Below are positions 1 to 7,739 of a stretch of 43,220 nucleotides of DNA, in pieces. A program made the position numbers and the translations under genes. The stretch is from JADGGM01 sp025449955 (GTDB taxonomy: Bacteria; Gemmatimonadota; Gemmatimonadetes; Gemmatimonadales; Gemmatimonadaceae). The first letter of the stretch is position 1. Every line of letters begins with the position of its first letter. Below the pieces are notes generated by a model, which was given only the letters and a program-made list of their open reading frames with translations, was not told the DNA's origin and searched no databases. The stretch lies in NCBI GenBank assembly GCA_036554285.1, contig DATBNO010000037.1, forward strand, positions 1 to 43,220, in the 5' to 3' direction.

Positions 1-77
1 CGTTAGGCAAGGCCGGCACGTACAAGTACTTCTGCTCGCTGCATCCCATGATGCAGGGCACGATCGTGGTGAAGTGA
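1..77 (+). CDS. Cupredoxin (plastocyanin-like), C-terminal fragment
   Basis: Only the last 24 codons lie in the window; the reading frame starts at base 3 and stops with TGA at 75-77. The tail reads Tyr-Phe-Cys-Ser-Leu-His-Pro-Met-Met-Gln-Gly-Thr and ends in a short valine-rich strand. This is the usual C-terminal type 1 copper loop, with Cys, His and Met ligands, of plastocyanin- and amicyanin-like electron carriers. These proteins act in the periplasm or on the membrane. The ECF sigma gene starts 25 bases downstream on the same strand, so the two probably share a transcript. A GCCTAACG-type motif (as CGTTAGGC) sits at 1-8. The N-terminus, signal peptide and exact family cannot be seen. Confidence 0.8.
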   Translation, partial: LGKAGTYKYFCSLHPMMQGTIVVK

Positions 78-102
78 TGCGACGCGCCGGGTCGGAGGTG
101 TG

Positions 103-627
103 ATGGCCCAACGGAGCGCTGACGGATTCGAGGCGCGCATCCTGCCGCACCTGGACGACGCGTATACGCTCGCCCGTCACGTGTTGGGCGACGAGCACGA
201 CGCCCAGGACGCGGTGCAGGATGCGGCCTTGCGCGCGTTCCGCCACTTCGCGGGATTTCGCGGCGACAATGCACGCGCGTGGTTCCTGGCCATCGTCCGC
301 AACTGCTGTCACACGCTGCGCGAAGGTCGTGCGGTGGACCGGGCGTCGGTCCCGTTCACCGAGCAGCATCTATCCATCGTGCGCGACGGCGACGGCGCCG
401 ACGCGTCGGCCATCGCGCAGTCGGATCGCGCGCTGGTGGAGCAGGCGTTGGCCGAGATGCCGGTCGAGTTTCGGGAGGTGCTGGTGCTCCGCGAGGTGCA
501 GGGCCTGCCGTACGCCGAGATCAGCGACATCGTGGGCGTGCCGGCGGGGACGGTCATGTCGCGGTTGTCGCGTGCGCGGCGGCGGCTGGCGGCGAAGTTA
601 GGCGTGACGGACAAGGAGGCAGGCTGA
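103..627 (+). CDS. RNA polymerase sigma factor, ECF subfamily
   Basis: A 174-residue ECF (sigma-70 family group 4) factor. Region 2 covers about residues 8-70 (AYTLARHVLGDEHDAQD and the following RAF-x-F segment, then ARAWFLAIVRN). Region 4 covers about 110-165, with LAEMPVEFREVLVLREVQG followed by the helix-turn-helix YAEISDIVGVPAGTVMSRL. I chose ATG at 103 over GTG at 100 because the GGAGG at 94-98 is properly spaced only for the ATG. The anti-sigma gene starts two bases after the stop, which is the classical co-transcribed sigma/anti-sigma arrangement. The upstream cupredoxin may belong to the same operon and hints at a redox or envelope role, but the signal is unknown. A GCCTAAC-type motif overlaps 597-603. 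Confidence 0.93.
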   Translation: MAQRSADGFEARILPHLDDAYTLARHVLGDEHDAQDAVQDAALRAFRHFAGFRGDNARAWFLAIVRNCCHTLREGRAVDRASVPFTEQHLSIVRDGDGADASAIAQSDRALVEQALAEMPVEFREVLVLREVQGLPYAEISDIVGVPAGTVMSRLSRARRRLAAKLGVTDKEAG

Positions 628-629
628 CC

Positions 630-1391
630 ATGCAGTGCGCCGATTGCCGGACGCGACTCGACGCGTATCTGGACAAGGAGCTCTCCGCGGATGAGCGCGC
701 GGAAGTGCGCGAGCACCTGGCCGGGTGCAGCGATTGCACGCGCGAGCTCACGGCGCTCGAGCGCGCCTCGACTCTGGCCCAGGAGCATCTCGTGCGCTAC
801 GAAGCCCCCGATGTCCTCAAGGCGCGCATCACGAATGCGATCGCGAGCGAGCGGTCGGTGCCGGCGGAGACGCCATCCGCGCCGCCGCGGCGCGCCGGTT
901 GGTGGCGTTTCGCGGCGGCGGGCGTCATCATCGCGCTCGCGAGCGGCGGCCTAACGTACGCCGTCGCGCGGGGCGGCGCGGGCTCGCCGGCGTTGGCCGA
1001 CCAGGTATTGGCGAGCCACATCCGGTCGCTCATGCCCGGCCACCTCACGGATGTGCAATCGACCAACGAGCACAACGTGAAGCCGTGGTTCAACGGCCGC
1101 GTCGATTTCTCGCCGAAGGTGCCCGTGCTGGATTCCGCCGGCTTCCCGCTCGTGGGCGGCCGCCTGGACTATCTCGACGGCCGTGTCGTCGCCGCCGTGG
1201 TGTACGCCCGCCGCCAGCACCTGATCAACGTGGACTCGTGGCCCGAGGCCGGCGCTAACGAGGGGCCAACGTCGACCGAGGCGCACGGCTACCATCTCAT
1301 CCGGTGGCGCGCCGACAACGTCGAGTATTGGGCCGTGTCGGATCTCGAGTCCGGCGAGCTCTCGACGTTTGTCTCCCTCTACAGCCGTTGA
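630..1391 (+). CDS. Zinc-binding anti-sigma factor with one membrane segment
   Basis: A 253-residue protein with the ZAS zinc-finger signature at its N-terminus: Cys3/Cys6, His29-x3-Cys33-x2-Cys36. A hydrophobic segment at about residues 93-112 places the zinc domain in the cytoplasm and residues 113-253 outside. The external domain is not one I can name. It contains LPLVG-like strands and a His-rich region, consistent with sensing in the periplasm. The start is well supported by GGAGG at 615-619, eleven bases before the ATG. It follows the sigma gene by two bases, so it should bind and inhibit that factor. In related ZAS proteins the zinc site can respond to thiol oxidation; whether this one does cannot be told from sequence. 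Confidence 0.9.
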   Translation: MQCADCRTRLDAYLDKELSADERAEVREHLAGCSDCTRELTALERASTLAQEHLVRYEAPDVLKARITNAIASERSVPAETPSAPPRRAGWWRFAAAGVIIALASGGLTYAVARGGAGSPALADQVLASHIRSLMPGHLTDVQSTNEHNVKPWFNGRVDFSPKVPVLDSAGFPLVGGRLDYLDGRVVAAVVYARRQHLINVDSWPEAGANEGPTSTEAHGYHLIRWRADNVEYWAVSDLESGELSTFVSLYSR

Positions 1392-1419
1392 AACTTTCGG
1401 TCCCGCACAACCAACGAAA

Positions 1420-1548
1420 GCAGTATCCGCCGGTATCCATTGTTTCCATCCTGACCCTTACTTCATGAGCGTAGCAGCCGGCCGGACTGGCCTCTACGCT
1501 CATGAAGTAAGGATCAAGGCGGAAACAATGGATACCGGCGGATACTGC
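1420..1548. repeat. 129-bp near-perfect palindrome (REP/MITE-like)
   Basis: The outer arms at 1420-1447 and 1521-1548 are perfect 28-bp inverted copies (GCAGTATCCGCC at the left end). Inner arms at 1456-1474 and 1494-1512 are perfect 19-bp inverted copies. They are separated from the outer arms by eight partly mismatched bases. The loop is 19 bases (1475-1493). The element lies between the convergent anti-sigma and MFS genes, so it may also stop transcription, but there is no T-run. Because it is palindromic, both strands encode nearly the same short peptide there; I do not consider either a gene. Confidence 0.85.
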
Positions 1549-1597
1549 AAAGACATTGTGAAACAGCACAACCGTGTGCGCGGCGAGTGCGTTGCGC

Positions 1598-3124
1598 CTA
1601 ACGGGCTGTGTGTCGTTTGGAGAGGGCGAGGCGGCCGATGAGGGCGCTGGCGATAGCCAGTGCGGCACCGGCGAGCATCACGATCCGGAAGCTGTCGACG
1701 AACGACTCGGCGATCGCGCGTTGGACATGGCGTGCCTGTTCTGTCGGTAGGCCGCGCGGTACGGCCGCTGTTGCGAGGTCGATGTGCTCGCGGGCCAGCT
1801 GCTGTGGTGCGGCCGCCGGTAGGTCGAGGGCGGCGGCGCGTGCGTCGAGCGTCGAGCCGAAGATGTGCGCGGCGACCACGGCCATGAGCGCCAGGCCCAA
1901 CACGCCGGCCGTGCGGGAGACGGCGTTGTTGACGCCCGATGCGACGCCGACGTTGGCGTCGGGAACCGAATTCATCACACTGGTCGTGAGCGGCGCTACC
2001 GTTAGGCCAAGGCCGACGCCGAGGGCGACGGCGGCGGGGAAGTAGGTCGTCCAGTAGGAGCCGCCAATGAAGGGTCGTGCGAAGAGCGCGAACCCGCAGG
2101 CGACCACGACCGGTCCAACGGTGAGCAACCCGGTTGCGCCCAAGCGTTCCATGAATCGTTCGGCGCGGCTCGAAAAGAGGAAGAGCAGCACGGTCGACGG
2201 AACCAGGGCCGCGCCGGCGGCCGTGGGCGAATAGTGCTGCACCTGAATCAGGTTGAACGGGACGAAGTAGAGCGCGCCGCTGAGCGCCGCGTAGAGGAGC
2301 AGTGTGAGCAGGTTGGTGCCCGCGAACACGCGATCCTTGAAGAGTCCGAGGGGAACCATCGGCGACGCGCTGCGCATCTCGATCGCGACGAACGCAAGCA
2401 GGAACAACACGCCGAAGGCGAGCGCGCCCCACACGAGACTGCTGCGGCCGCCGAGGCGCGGCAACTCGAGTGCGCCGGCCACGAGGCCTGCCAGTCCGAG
2501 CGTGGCGGCGACCGAGCCCGGCCAGTCGAGTGCGCCCTTCGATGGGGCGTGAGACTCGGGCACATGCGCGTACGCCATCACGATCACGGCGGCCACGAGC
2601 GGCGGGTTGATGAAGAAGACCCATCGCCAGGAGATGTGTTGCACGAGCCATCCGCCTAACACCGGGCCGGCGGCCGGCGCGATCGCCGTGAACGCCGACC
2701 AGGTGCCGATGGCGCGGGCACGCGCGCCGCCCTCGAAGCACGCGCCGAGGATCGCCAGGCTGCCGGGGATGAGGAGTGCCGCGCCGGCGCCCTGAATCGC
2801 GCGCGCCGCGATCAGCCATGAGACGCTCGTCGCCAGGCCGCAGGCGATCGACGACAGCCCGAAGATCGCCGTTCCGGCCACGTAGATGCCGCGGCGGCCG
2901 AACTTGTCGCCTAACGCGCCGCCGAGCAGGATGCAGCCCGCGAGCACGAGGGCGAAGGCTTCGATCACCCACTGCGCTTCGTCGCCGGTGGCGTGGAGCT
3001 GGCGCTGGATGACCGGCAGCGCGACGTTGACGACCGTCGTGTCGACGAAGGCGATGCTCGAGCCCACCACCGTCGTCGCGATGATCCAGCCGCCGGCGCG
3101 CGCCGGCGCGCGCTGGGCCGCCAT
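1598..3124 (-). CDS. MFS drug exporter, DHA2 (EmrB/QacA) type
   Basis: A 508-residue inner-membrane transporter with about 14 hydrophobic segments, the usual size and topology of the DHA2 family of proton-driven multidrug exporters. Motif D1 (AFVDTTVVNVALP) is in the first helix and motif A (GGALGDKFGRR) in the loop between helices 2 and 3. A motif-C-like AIAPAAGPVLGG stretch is in helix 5. The start ATG (3122-3124, minus strand) lies six bases downstream of the topoisomerase stop, so the two genes probably share a transcript. No TetR- or MarR-type regulator is adjacent, and no EmrA-type adaptor or outer-membrane partner is present. The substrate is unknown. Three GCCTAAC-type motifs lie inside the gene. 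Confidence 0.92.
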   Translation of the reverse strand: MAAQRAPARAGGWIIATTVVGSSIAFVDTTVVNVALPVIQRQLHATGDEAQWVIEAFALVLAGCILLGGALGDKFGRRGIYVAGTAIFGLSSIACGLATSVSWLIAARAIQGAGAALLIPGSLAILGACFEGGARARAIGTWSAFTAIAPAAGPVLGGWLVQHISWRWVFFINPPLVAAVIVMAYAHVPESHAPSKGALDWPGSVAATLGLAGLVAGALELPRLGGRSSLVWGALAFGVLFLLAFVAIEMRSASPMVPLGLFKDRVFAGTNLLTLLLYAALSGALYFVPFNLIQVQHYSPTAAGAALVPSTVLLFLFSSRAERFMERLGATGLLTVGPVVVACGFALFARPFIGGSYWTTYFPAAVALGVGLGLTVAPLTTSVMNSVPDANVGVASGVNNAVSRTAGVLGLALMAVVAAHIFGSTLDARAAALDLPAAAPQQLAREHIDLATAAVPRGLPTEQARHVQRAIAESFVDSFRIVMLAGAALAIASALIGRLALSKRHTAR

Positions 3125-3130
3125 GCGTGC

Positions 3131-4159
3131 CTAACGCTCGCCGGCGGCGGCATCGTCGTGCCGCGGCTGGCGCCGCCGCTCGGGGAAATGGCGATCGAGG
3201 AAGCGGATCAACGCCCGCTCTTCCGGATAGTGGCCGCCCACGCTCTTGGCCGGCGCGCGAGGCAAGATGGTTTCTCCGTGGTCGAGATACCGCGCGAGGA
3301 TGATGGGATGTACGTAGCTCGTGCGGCAAATGGCCGGCGTGTTGCCCAACTCTGCCGCCACCAGCCGCACGGCCAGCACGACGTTCTTCTTCGCCTCGCG
3401 CTCGCTGGCGGCCGGCCCCAAGTCCGACAGGACCATCGCCACGCGCAGCGTGCCGCCCCAGGTGCGAAAGTCCTTGGCCGTGTATCGTGCCGGTACCAGT
3501 CGGCGGACGTAGTCGTTGACGTCGCGCTGCGTGAGGTTGTGCCACGCGTCGCCGGACGTGTATCGAAAGAGCCGTGCCCCCGGCGTTCGGAGCAGTGCTT
3601 GCACCAGCTTCGCCAGTGCGCGATCGACCACCACTCGGCGCTGTTCCTTGTTGGACTTGCCGCGAAAGGCGAACGCGATGGCGTCGCCATCCACGCGCAC
3701 GTGGCGCTTGTTGAGCGTCGTGATGCCGAACGTGTGGTTCTCGCGCGTGTAGCGTTCGTTGCCGGGGCGGAAGAACCCTTTGCTGATGAGGCGGAGCACG
3801 CCCGCCGCCACGCGGTCGCGCGTCAGCTCGCGGCTGCTGCCTAACTGAGTGTACAGCGCGTCGCGGATCATCGGGAGGTCGCGGGCCAGGCGGCGCAGGC
3901 GGTAGTACTTGCGCTGCTCGCGTTGGGCGACGGCGCGCGCGTGGTAGCGATATTGCTTGCGGCCTTTGACGTCGAATCCCCACGCCTGGATCGCCGCGCG
4001 CGGGCTCGCCGCGATGTGCACGTCGCGCCAGGCCGGCGGCACGCGCAGCGCGTCCGCGCGAGCCAACACTTTGCGATCGCGTATGGCCCGTCCCGAGGGA
4101 TCGTCGTACCGGAACCCGGCCGACTTCCCGCCCCGCCGCTTGATCCATTGATCGGCCAT
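3131..4159 (-). CDS. DNA topoisomerase IB (poxvirus-like)
   Basis: A 342-residue enzyme of the type IB family, which relaxes supercoils through a 3'-phosphotyrosine link and needs no ATP. The N-terminal domain (about 1-80) has the family's IRDRKVLARADALRVPPAW stretch. The catalytic domain shows GKSNKEQRRVVVDRAL, then KDFRTWGGT, and the active-site tyrosine at about residue 282 in CRTSYVHPIIL. The start at 4159 gives MADQWIKRRGGK and a family-like N-terminus. The open frame runs on to 4261, but that extension is Arg/Cys-rich and looks untranslated. No clear Shine-Dalgarno site is visible. The TAG stop lies within a GCCTAACG motif. It is divergent from the asparagine-synthase-like gene, with 95 bases between, and is followed closely by the MFS gene. 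Confidence 0.92.
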   Translation of the reverse strand: MADQWIKRRGGKSAGFRYDDPSGRAIRDRKVLARADALRVPPAWRDVHIAASPRAAIQAWGFDVKGRKQYRYHARAVAQREQRKYYRLRRLARDLPMIRDALYTQLGSSRELTRDRVAAGVLRLISKGFFRPGNERYTRENHTFGITTLNKRHVRVDGDAIAFAFRGKSNKEQRRVVVDRALAKLVQALLRTPGARLFRYTSGDAWHNLTQRDVNDYVRRLVPARYTAKDFRTWGGTLRVAMVLSDLGPAASEREAKKNVVLAVRLVAAELGNTPAICRTSYVHPIILARYLDHGETILPRAPAKSVGGHYPEERALIRFLDRHFPERRRQPRHDDAAAGER

Positions 4160-4254
4160 GACGTGGCACCGGTGGCAAGAAGCAGTCCGCATAGCACGTC
4201 GCGGGCTGGCATGCGTCGGTCTCGTAATGCATTCTCCATTGCGCCGACACCGCC

Positions 4255-6057
4255 ATGGCAAACTTCCTCGTGACTTTGGACCCGGACCCTGAGCGCCGCG
4301 CCGCCTTTTGTCGTCGCGCCGCGCAGCACATCGCGCTCATGCCGGGACTCGCGCAGGGCACGATATCGTGCGGCCGCATGACGGCGCTGTGGGCCGCCGG
4401 CCCGCGCGCGCCCATCGCGGTACGAGAGGACGCACGCGGCGCGGTCATCCTGTTAGGCGACGCAATCGATTCCGGCGGCGCGCGGATGTCGGTCGACGAC
4501 GTGCGCGCGGCGTGGACGCAGAGCGACCGCGTGCCGCCGGCCGTCGATGGCTATCACGCGGCCGTGGTCTACGCACCGGCAACGGGACTCCGCATCGGCA
4601 CCGATCTCATCGGCATGTTCCCGGTGTATTGGTGGGCGCAGGGCGACGTGTTGCTCGCGGGATCGAGCCCCGAGCTCTTCCGGCTGCATCCGGCGTTTCG
4701 CCCAACGTTGGACCCGGAAGGCCTGGCCGCGATTCTGCTCACGTCGCTTTCGATCGGCGGACGCACGCTCGAGCACGGTGTGCGGCGGCTCGCGCCCGGA
4801 TTCGCGCTGTGGGCCGCGCCGGGCTCGCCGCCTAACGAGCGGCGCCAGTACACGCTGCCGCTCTCGAGCCGCTATCACGACCTGCCGTTTTCCGCGCAAG
4901 CCGACCTGCTCCACGAGGCGTTGACCGACAGCGTCGGCCGCCATGCGCCTCGCAACGAGCCATGCGCGCAGTCGCTGTCCGGAGGGCGCGACTCGCGCCA
5001 GTTGGCCGGGATGCTCCACGCGCAGGGAACGGCCGTGACGGCGGTGACGTTCGGCGATGGGCGCGACTTCGAGATGCGCTGCGCGGTTGCTGTGGCGCGC
5101 GAAACGGCGCGCGAGCACCGAACCCTCGCGCTCGAGGTGGATCCCGACGGCGCGTTCGTCGAGCAGCACGCGCGATGGCTCCACTGCGCGAGCGGCTTCA
5201 ATGCGGTGTCGCACTGGGGTTCCGGGGCGCGCATGGTGAACATGCCGGCGCGCATGGTGACCGGCTACGCGATGGATCCCATCGTCGGCGGGACGCACGT
5301 GATGTGGGCCTACGACAAGGCGCACCGGCGATTCACGTTCGACGCCTTCTTCGCGCGCCTCAACGCGTATGCGATTCCGGGCGACACGTTAGGCGCGCTG
5401 CTCGCGCCGATCGGCGGCCGCGACCTCGTCGCGGCGGCCAAGCAGGCCGTGCGCGACGTCTACGAATCGTACTCCGACGTCGAGTCGCAGCGCGCCTGGT
5501 GCTTCGACGTGCATCACCGGCAACGGTTGCACGTCGGCACATCGCCGTGGCTCTTCTCGTTCGGCATCTGGCCCGTCCAACCGGCCATCGACACGCGCGT
5601 GCTGGAGGTAGCGGGCGGCCTCCCCATCGGCACGCTGGCCGAGCGACGCGCGCAGGACGCGATCATCATCAAACGCTTCCCGACGCTCGCCGAGCTGCCG
5701 TTGGACCGGAACAATTGCGACACGACGCCGCTCGCGCCGCGCGCGCGATACGTGGCGGTCCAGTCCGTTAGGCAGCGCCTCGCGCGCCTCCGGCGGGTGG
5801 CCGGCGATGGCGGACGGGCCGCGGAGCGCCGCTTTTACTATAGATTGTACGACGTGAATGGCCGCGGCTGGCGCGCCGCGCGCCGATTGGCGGAACCGCA
5901 TCGCGATGCGCTCGACGGCATCGTCGATCGCGCCCAACTGGACGCGTATCTCCCGCCACCCGATCAAGACCTCGTGATGCGCAACGGCATCGTGGACGCG
6001 TCGGGGTCCAAGCTGCTCGTCGGCTTGACGCTGTGGGCGCGAGACCACGTGCGCTGA
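4255..6057 (+). CDS. Asparagine-synthase-like protein lacking the glutaminase cysteine
   Basis: A 600-residue protein with the AsnB two-domain layout. Residues 1-200 resemble the class II glutamine amidotransferase fold. Residues 215-470 contain the synthetase domain with the ATP-pyrophosphatase loop SGGRDS at 242-247. The protein begins MANFLV rather than Met-Cys, so the catalytic N-terminal Cys needed for glutamine hydrolysis is absent. Either ammonia or an amine or carboxylate within the substrate would have to be used, as in beta-lactam synthetase or lasso-peptide cyclase relatives. No partner gene of those systems is nearby, so the true reaction is unknown. It stands alone, divergent from topoisomerase IB. 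Four GCCTAAC-type motifs lie inside. A small AT-rich patch is at about 5832-5852. Confidence 0.85.
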   Translation: MANFLVTLDPDPERRAAFCRRAAQHIALMPGLAQGTISCGRMTALWAAGPRAPIAVREDARGAVILLGDAIDSGGARMSVDDVRAAWTQSDRVPPAVDGYHAAVVYAPATGLRIGTDLIGMFPVYWWAQGDVLLAGSSPELFRLHPAFRPTLDPEGLAAILLTSLSIGGRTLEHGVRRLAPGFALWAAPGSPPNERRQYTLPLSSRYHDLPFSAQADLLHEALTDSVGRHAPRNEPCAQSLSGGRDSRQLAGMLHAQGTAVTAVTFGDGRDFEMRCAVAVARETAREHRTLALEVDPDGAFVEQHARWLHCASGFNAVSHWGSGARMVNMPARMVTGYAMDPIVGGTHVMWAYDKAHRRFTFDAFFARLNAYAIPGDTLGALLAPIGGRDLVAAAKQAVRDVYESYSDVESQRAWCFDVHHRQRLHVGTSPWLFSFGIWPVQPAIDTRVLEVAGGLPIGTLAERRAQDAIIIKRFPTLAELPLDRNNCDTTPLAPRARYVAVQSVRQRLARLRRVAGDGGRAAERRFYYRLYDVNGRGWRAARRLAEPHRDALDGIVDRAQLDAYLPPPDQDLVMRNGIVDASGSKLLVGLTLWARDHVR

Positions 6058-6449
6058 AACCCGCGCGGCGCGCGCCAGGTAAGCGTACGAGTAAGAGGCG
6101 TTCATGTCCGGCGTAGCAATCGCTTAGCAAAGCTACGCATCTCGCGAGGCGGCGAGACCATCGGCGCTAAATACCCAAGAAAATTCTGGACATTCTCCGC
6201 GTTCGTTCGCTCCACGCGCGAACGTGATGATGTCGCGTCGACAGAAATGTCGATTTTGCCATCTCTCGAACGTCGATCATCGAGAGGGGCGGGCAACTGG
6301 CGTGTCTCAGTGCCGTTACGCAGGTGCGGCAACGTCCGATTCCAGTCAAAACGTGGGGAGCGGAAGAGAAAAACTGCGGATGTTGGAACCGCGCGAGCCG
6401 TCACGCTGTTTGAGGTAACAACGCACATCGCACTCAGGGACTTCCGAGT
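6058..6449. other. 392-bp intergenic region before the RND operon
   Basis: No convincing gene was found here. Local GC is lower than in the neighbours. The region contains several short dyads, including the one listed at 6263-6286, and must hold the promoter of the efflux operon. I could not assign -35 and -10 boxes with confidence. Confidence 0.6.
6263..6286. promoter_or_regulatory. Dyad CTCTCGA-N10-TCGAGAG upstream of the RND operon
   Basis: A perfect 7-bp inverted repeat with a 10-base centre, about 165 bases before the adaptor ATG. Its size and symmetry would suit a dimeric repressor such as a TetR-type protein, which commonly controls RND operons, but no regulator gene is adjacent. It could also be a chance hairpin. 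Confidence 0.3.
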
Positions 6450-7694
6450 ATGCACACAGCAGCCGAATCTCAGTCGTCGGGCGCATCGGCTACACCGCGC
6501 TCGCGCCGTAGCTGGATCATCGCCGTTTCCGTCGTCGCGATTCTCGCGACGATTGCAGCGGGACGCGCGATCACCGGACACGGATCGTCACAACCGCCGG
6601 CGCCGCCTGCGCCGCAAGTCACTGTCGCCGCGGCCGTTGGGCGGCCGGTCACCGATTGGGATGAGTTCACGGGTCATCTCGAATCGGTGGACATGGTCGA
6701 CGTGCGCCCGCGCGTATCGGGATACGTCGAACGCGTCACGTTCACCGAGGGCGCGATGGTGCACAAGGGGGACATTCTCTTTGTGATCGACCAACGGCCT
6801 TACGAGGCCGACGTCGAAAAAGCGAAAGCCGATCTCGCGCAAGCGGAGACGCGCCGGACGCTGGCGCAATCCGAAGTGGCGCGTGCCAAGCACCTCCTTG
6901 CCGCGCAAGCCATTTCGCGGCAGGACTTCGACACCCGCACCAGCGCGAGCGCCGAAGGCGACGCGTCGGTCCAGGCGGCGCAAGCCGAGTTGACGACGGC
7001 GCAGCTCAATCTCGAATGGACCACGGTGCGCGCGCCGATTTCCGGCCGCGTGGGCCGCGCGTTGGTCACGCCGGGCAATCTCGTGCAAGCGGGCGCGGCT
7101 AACGCAACGCCGCTCACGAGCGTCGTGTCGCTCGACCCGATCTACGTCTACTTCGACGGCGACGAGCAAACGTACCTGAAGGACTTGGGGCTGGCGCCCG
7201 AGTCCGGCGCACACGCGGCCCAACAGGCCGCGAGGCGCACCGTGTACATGGGCCTGGCCGACGAGACCGGCTATCCCCACGAAGGACACATCGATTTCGT
7301 CGACAACAAGCTGGATCCGGTGGCCGGCACCATTCGCGCGCGGGCGGTGTTCGCCAACCCCGACCATCGCCTAACGCCGGGGCTCTTTGCCCGTATCAAG
7401 CTGGTGGGCAGCCGGAGCTATCAGGCCACGCTCATCCGCGACGACGCGGTGGGCACGGACCAGGATCGCAAGTTCGTGTTCGTCCTCAAGCCCGACAGCT
7501 CCGTCGACTACCGCGCCATCACGCTCGGCCCGATGGACGACGGATTGCGCGTGGTGAAGCAAGGCCTAACGCCCGGCGACCGGGTGGTGGTGAACGGACT
7601 GCAGCGCGTGCGGCCCGGCATCAAAGTCAAACCGACGGTCGTGCCCATGACGCCGCCGTCGGACTCGCAGCCCGCGGTCGCATCGTCGCACTGA
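6450..7694 (+). CDS. RND efflux periplasmic adaptor (MexA/AcrA type)
   Basis: A 414-residue membrane fusion protein. It has an N-terminal membrane segment at about residues 24-45 (WIIAVSVVAILATIAAG). A split lipoyl domain follows, its first half at PRVSGYVERVTFTEGAMVHK and its second at WTTVRAPISGRVGRALVTPG. A helical hairpin (about 125-190) rich in Ala, Glu and Gln lies between the two halves. The C-terminal beta-barrel and membrane-proximal domains (about 215-395) include TPGLFARIKLVG. It links the inner-membrane pump encoded 45 bases downstream to the outer-membrane channel encoded third. No lipobox is seen, so it is probably anchored by its N-terminal helix. Three genes in the order adaptor-pump-channel form a complete tripartite system. 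Two GCCTAACG motifs lie inside, at 7369 and 7564. Confidence 0.94.
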   Translation: MHTAAESQSSGASATPRSRRSWIIAVSVVAILATIAAGRAITGHGSSQPPAPPAPQVTVAAAVGRPVTDWDEFTGHLESVDMVDVRPRVSGYVERVTFTEGAMVHKGDILFVIDQRPYEADVEKAKADLAQAETRRTLAQSEVARAKHLLAAQAISRQDFDTRTSASAEGDASVQAAQAELTTAQLNLEWTTVRAPISGRVGRALVTPGNLVQAGAANATPLTSVVSLDPIYVYFDGDEQTYLKDLGLAPESGAHAAQQAARRTVYMGLADETGYPHEGHIDFVDNKLDPVAGTIRARAVFANPDHRLTPGLFARIKLVGSRSYQATLIRDDAVGTDQDRKFVFVLKPDSSVDYRAITLGPMDDGLRVVKQGLTPGDRVVVNGLQRVRPGIKVKPTVVPMTPPSDSQPAVASSH

Positions 7695-7739
7695 GCCATC
7701 GCACTCTCGTCACCGTTCGAGCACTCCGGAGTACAGGTC

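Noticed and set aside
1297..1668. Mirrored open frames on both strands over the 1420-1548 palindrome
   Set aside because: They encode nearly the same peptide because the DNA is palindromic; there is no ribosome site or family resemblance.
1500..4448. A 982-codon minus-strand open frame
   Set aside because: It is an Arg-rich shadow of the topoisomerase and MFS genes, which have clear families in another frame.
4255..6057. Lasso-peptide biosynthesis cluster
   Set aside because: The cyclase-like protein has no leader peptidase partner and no plausible precursor peptide nearby.
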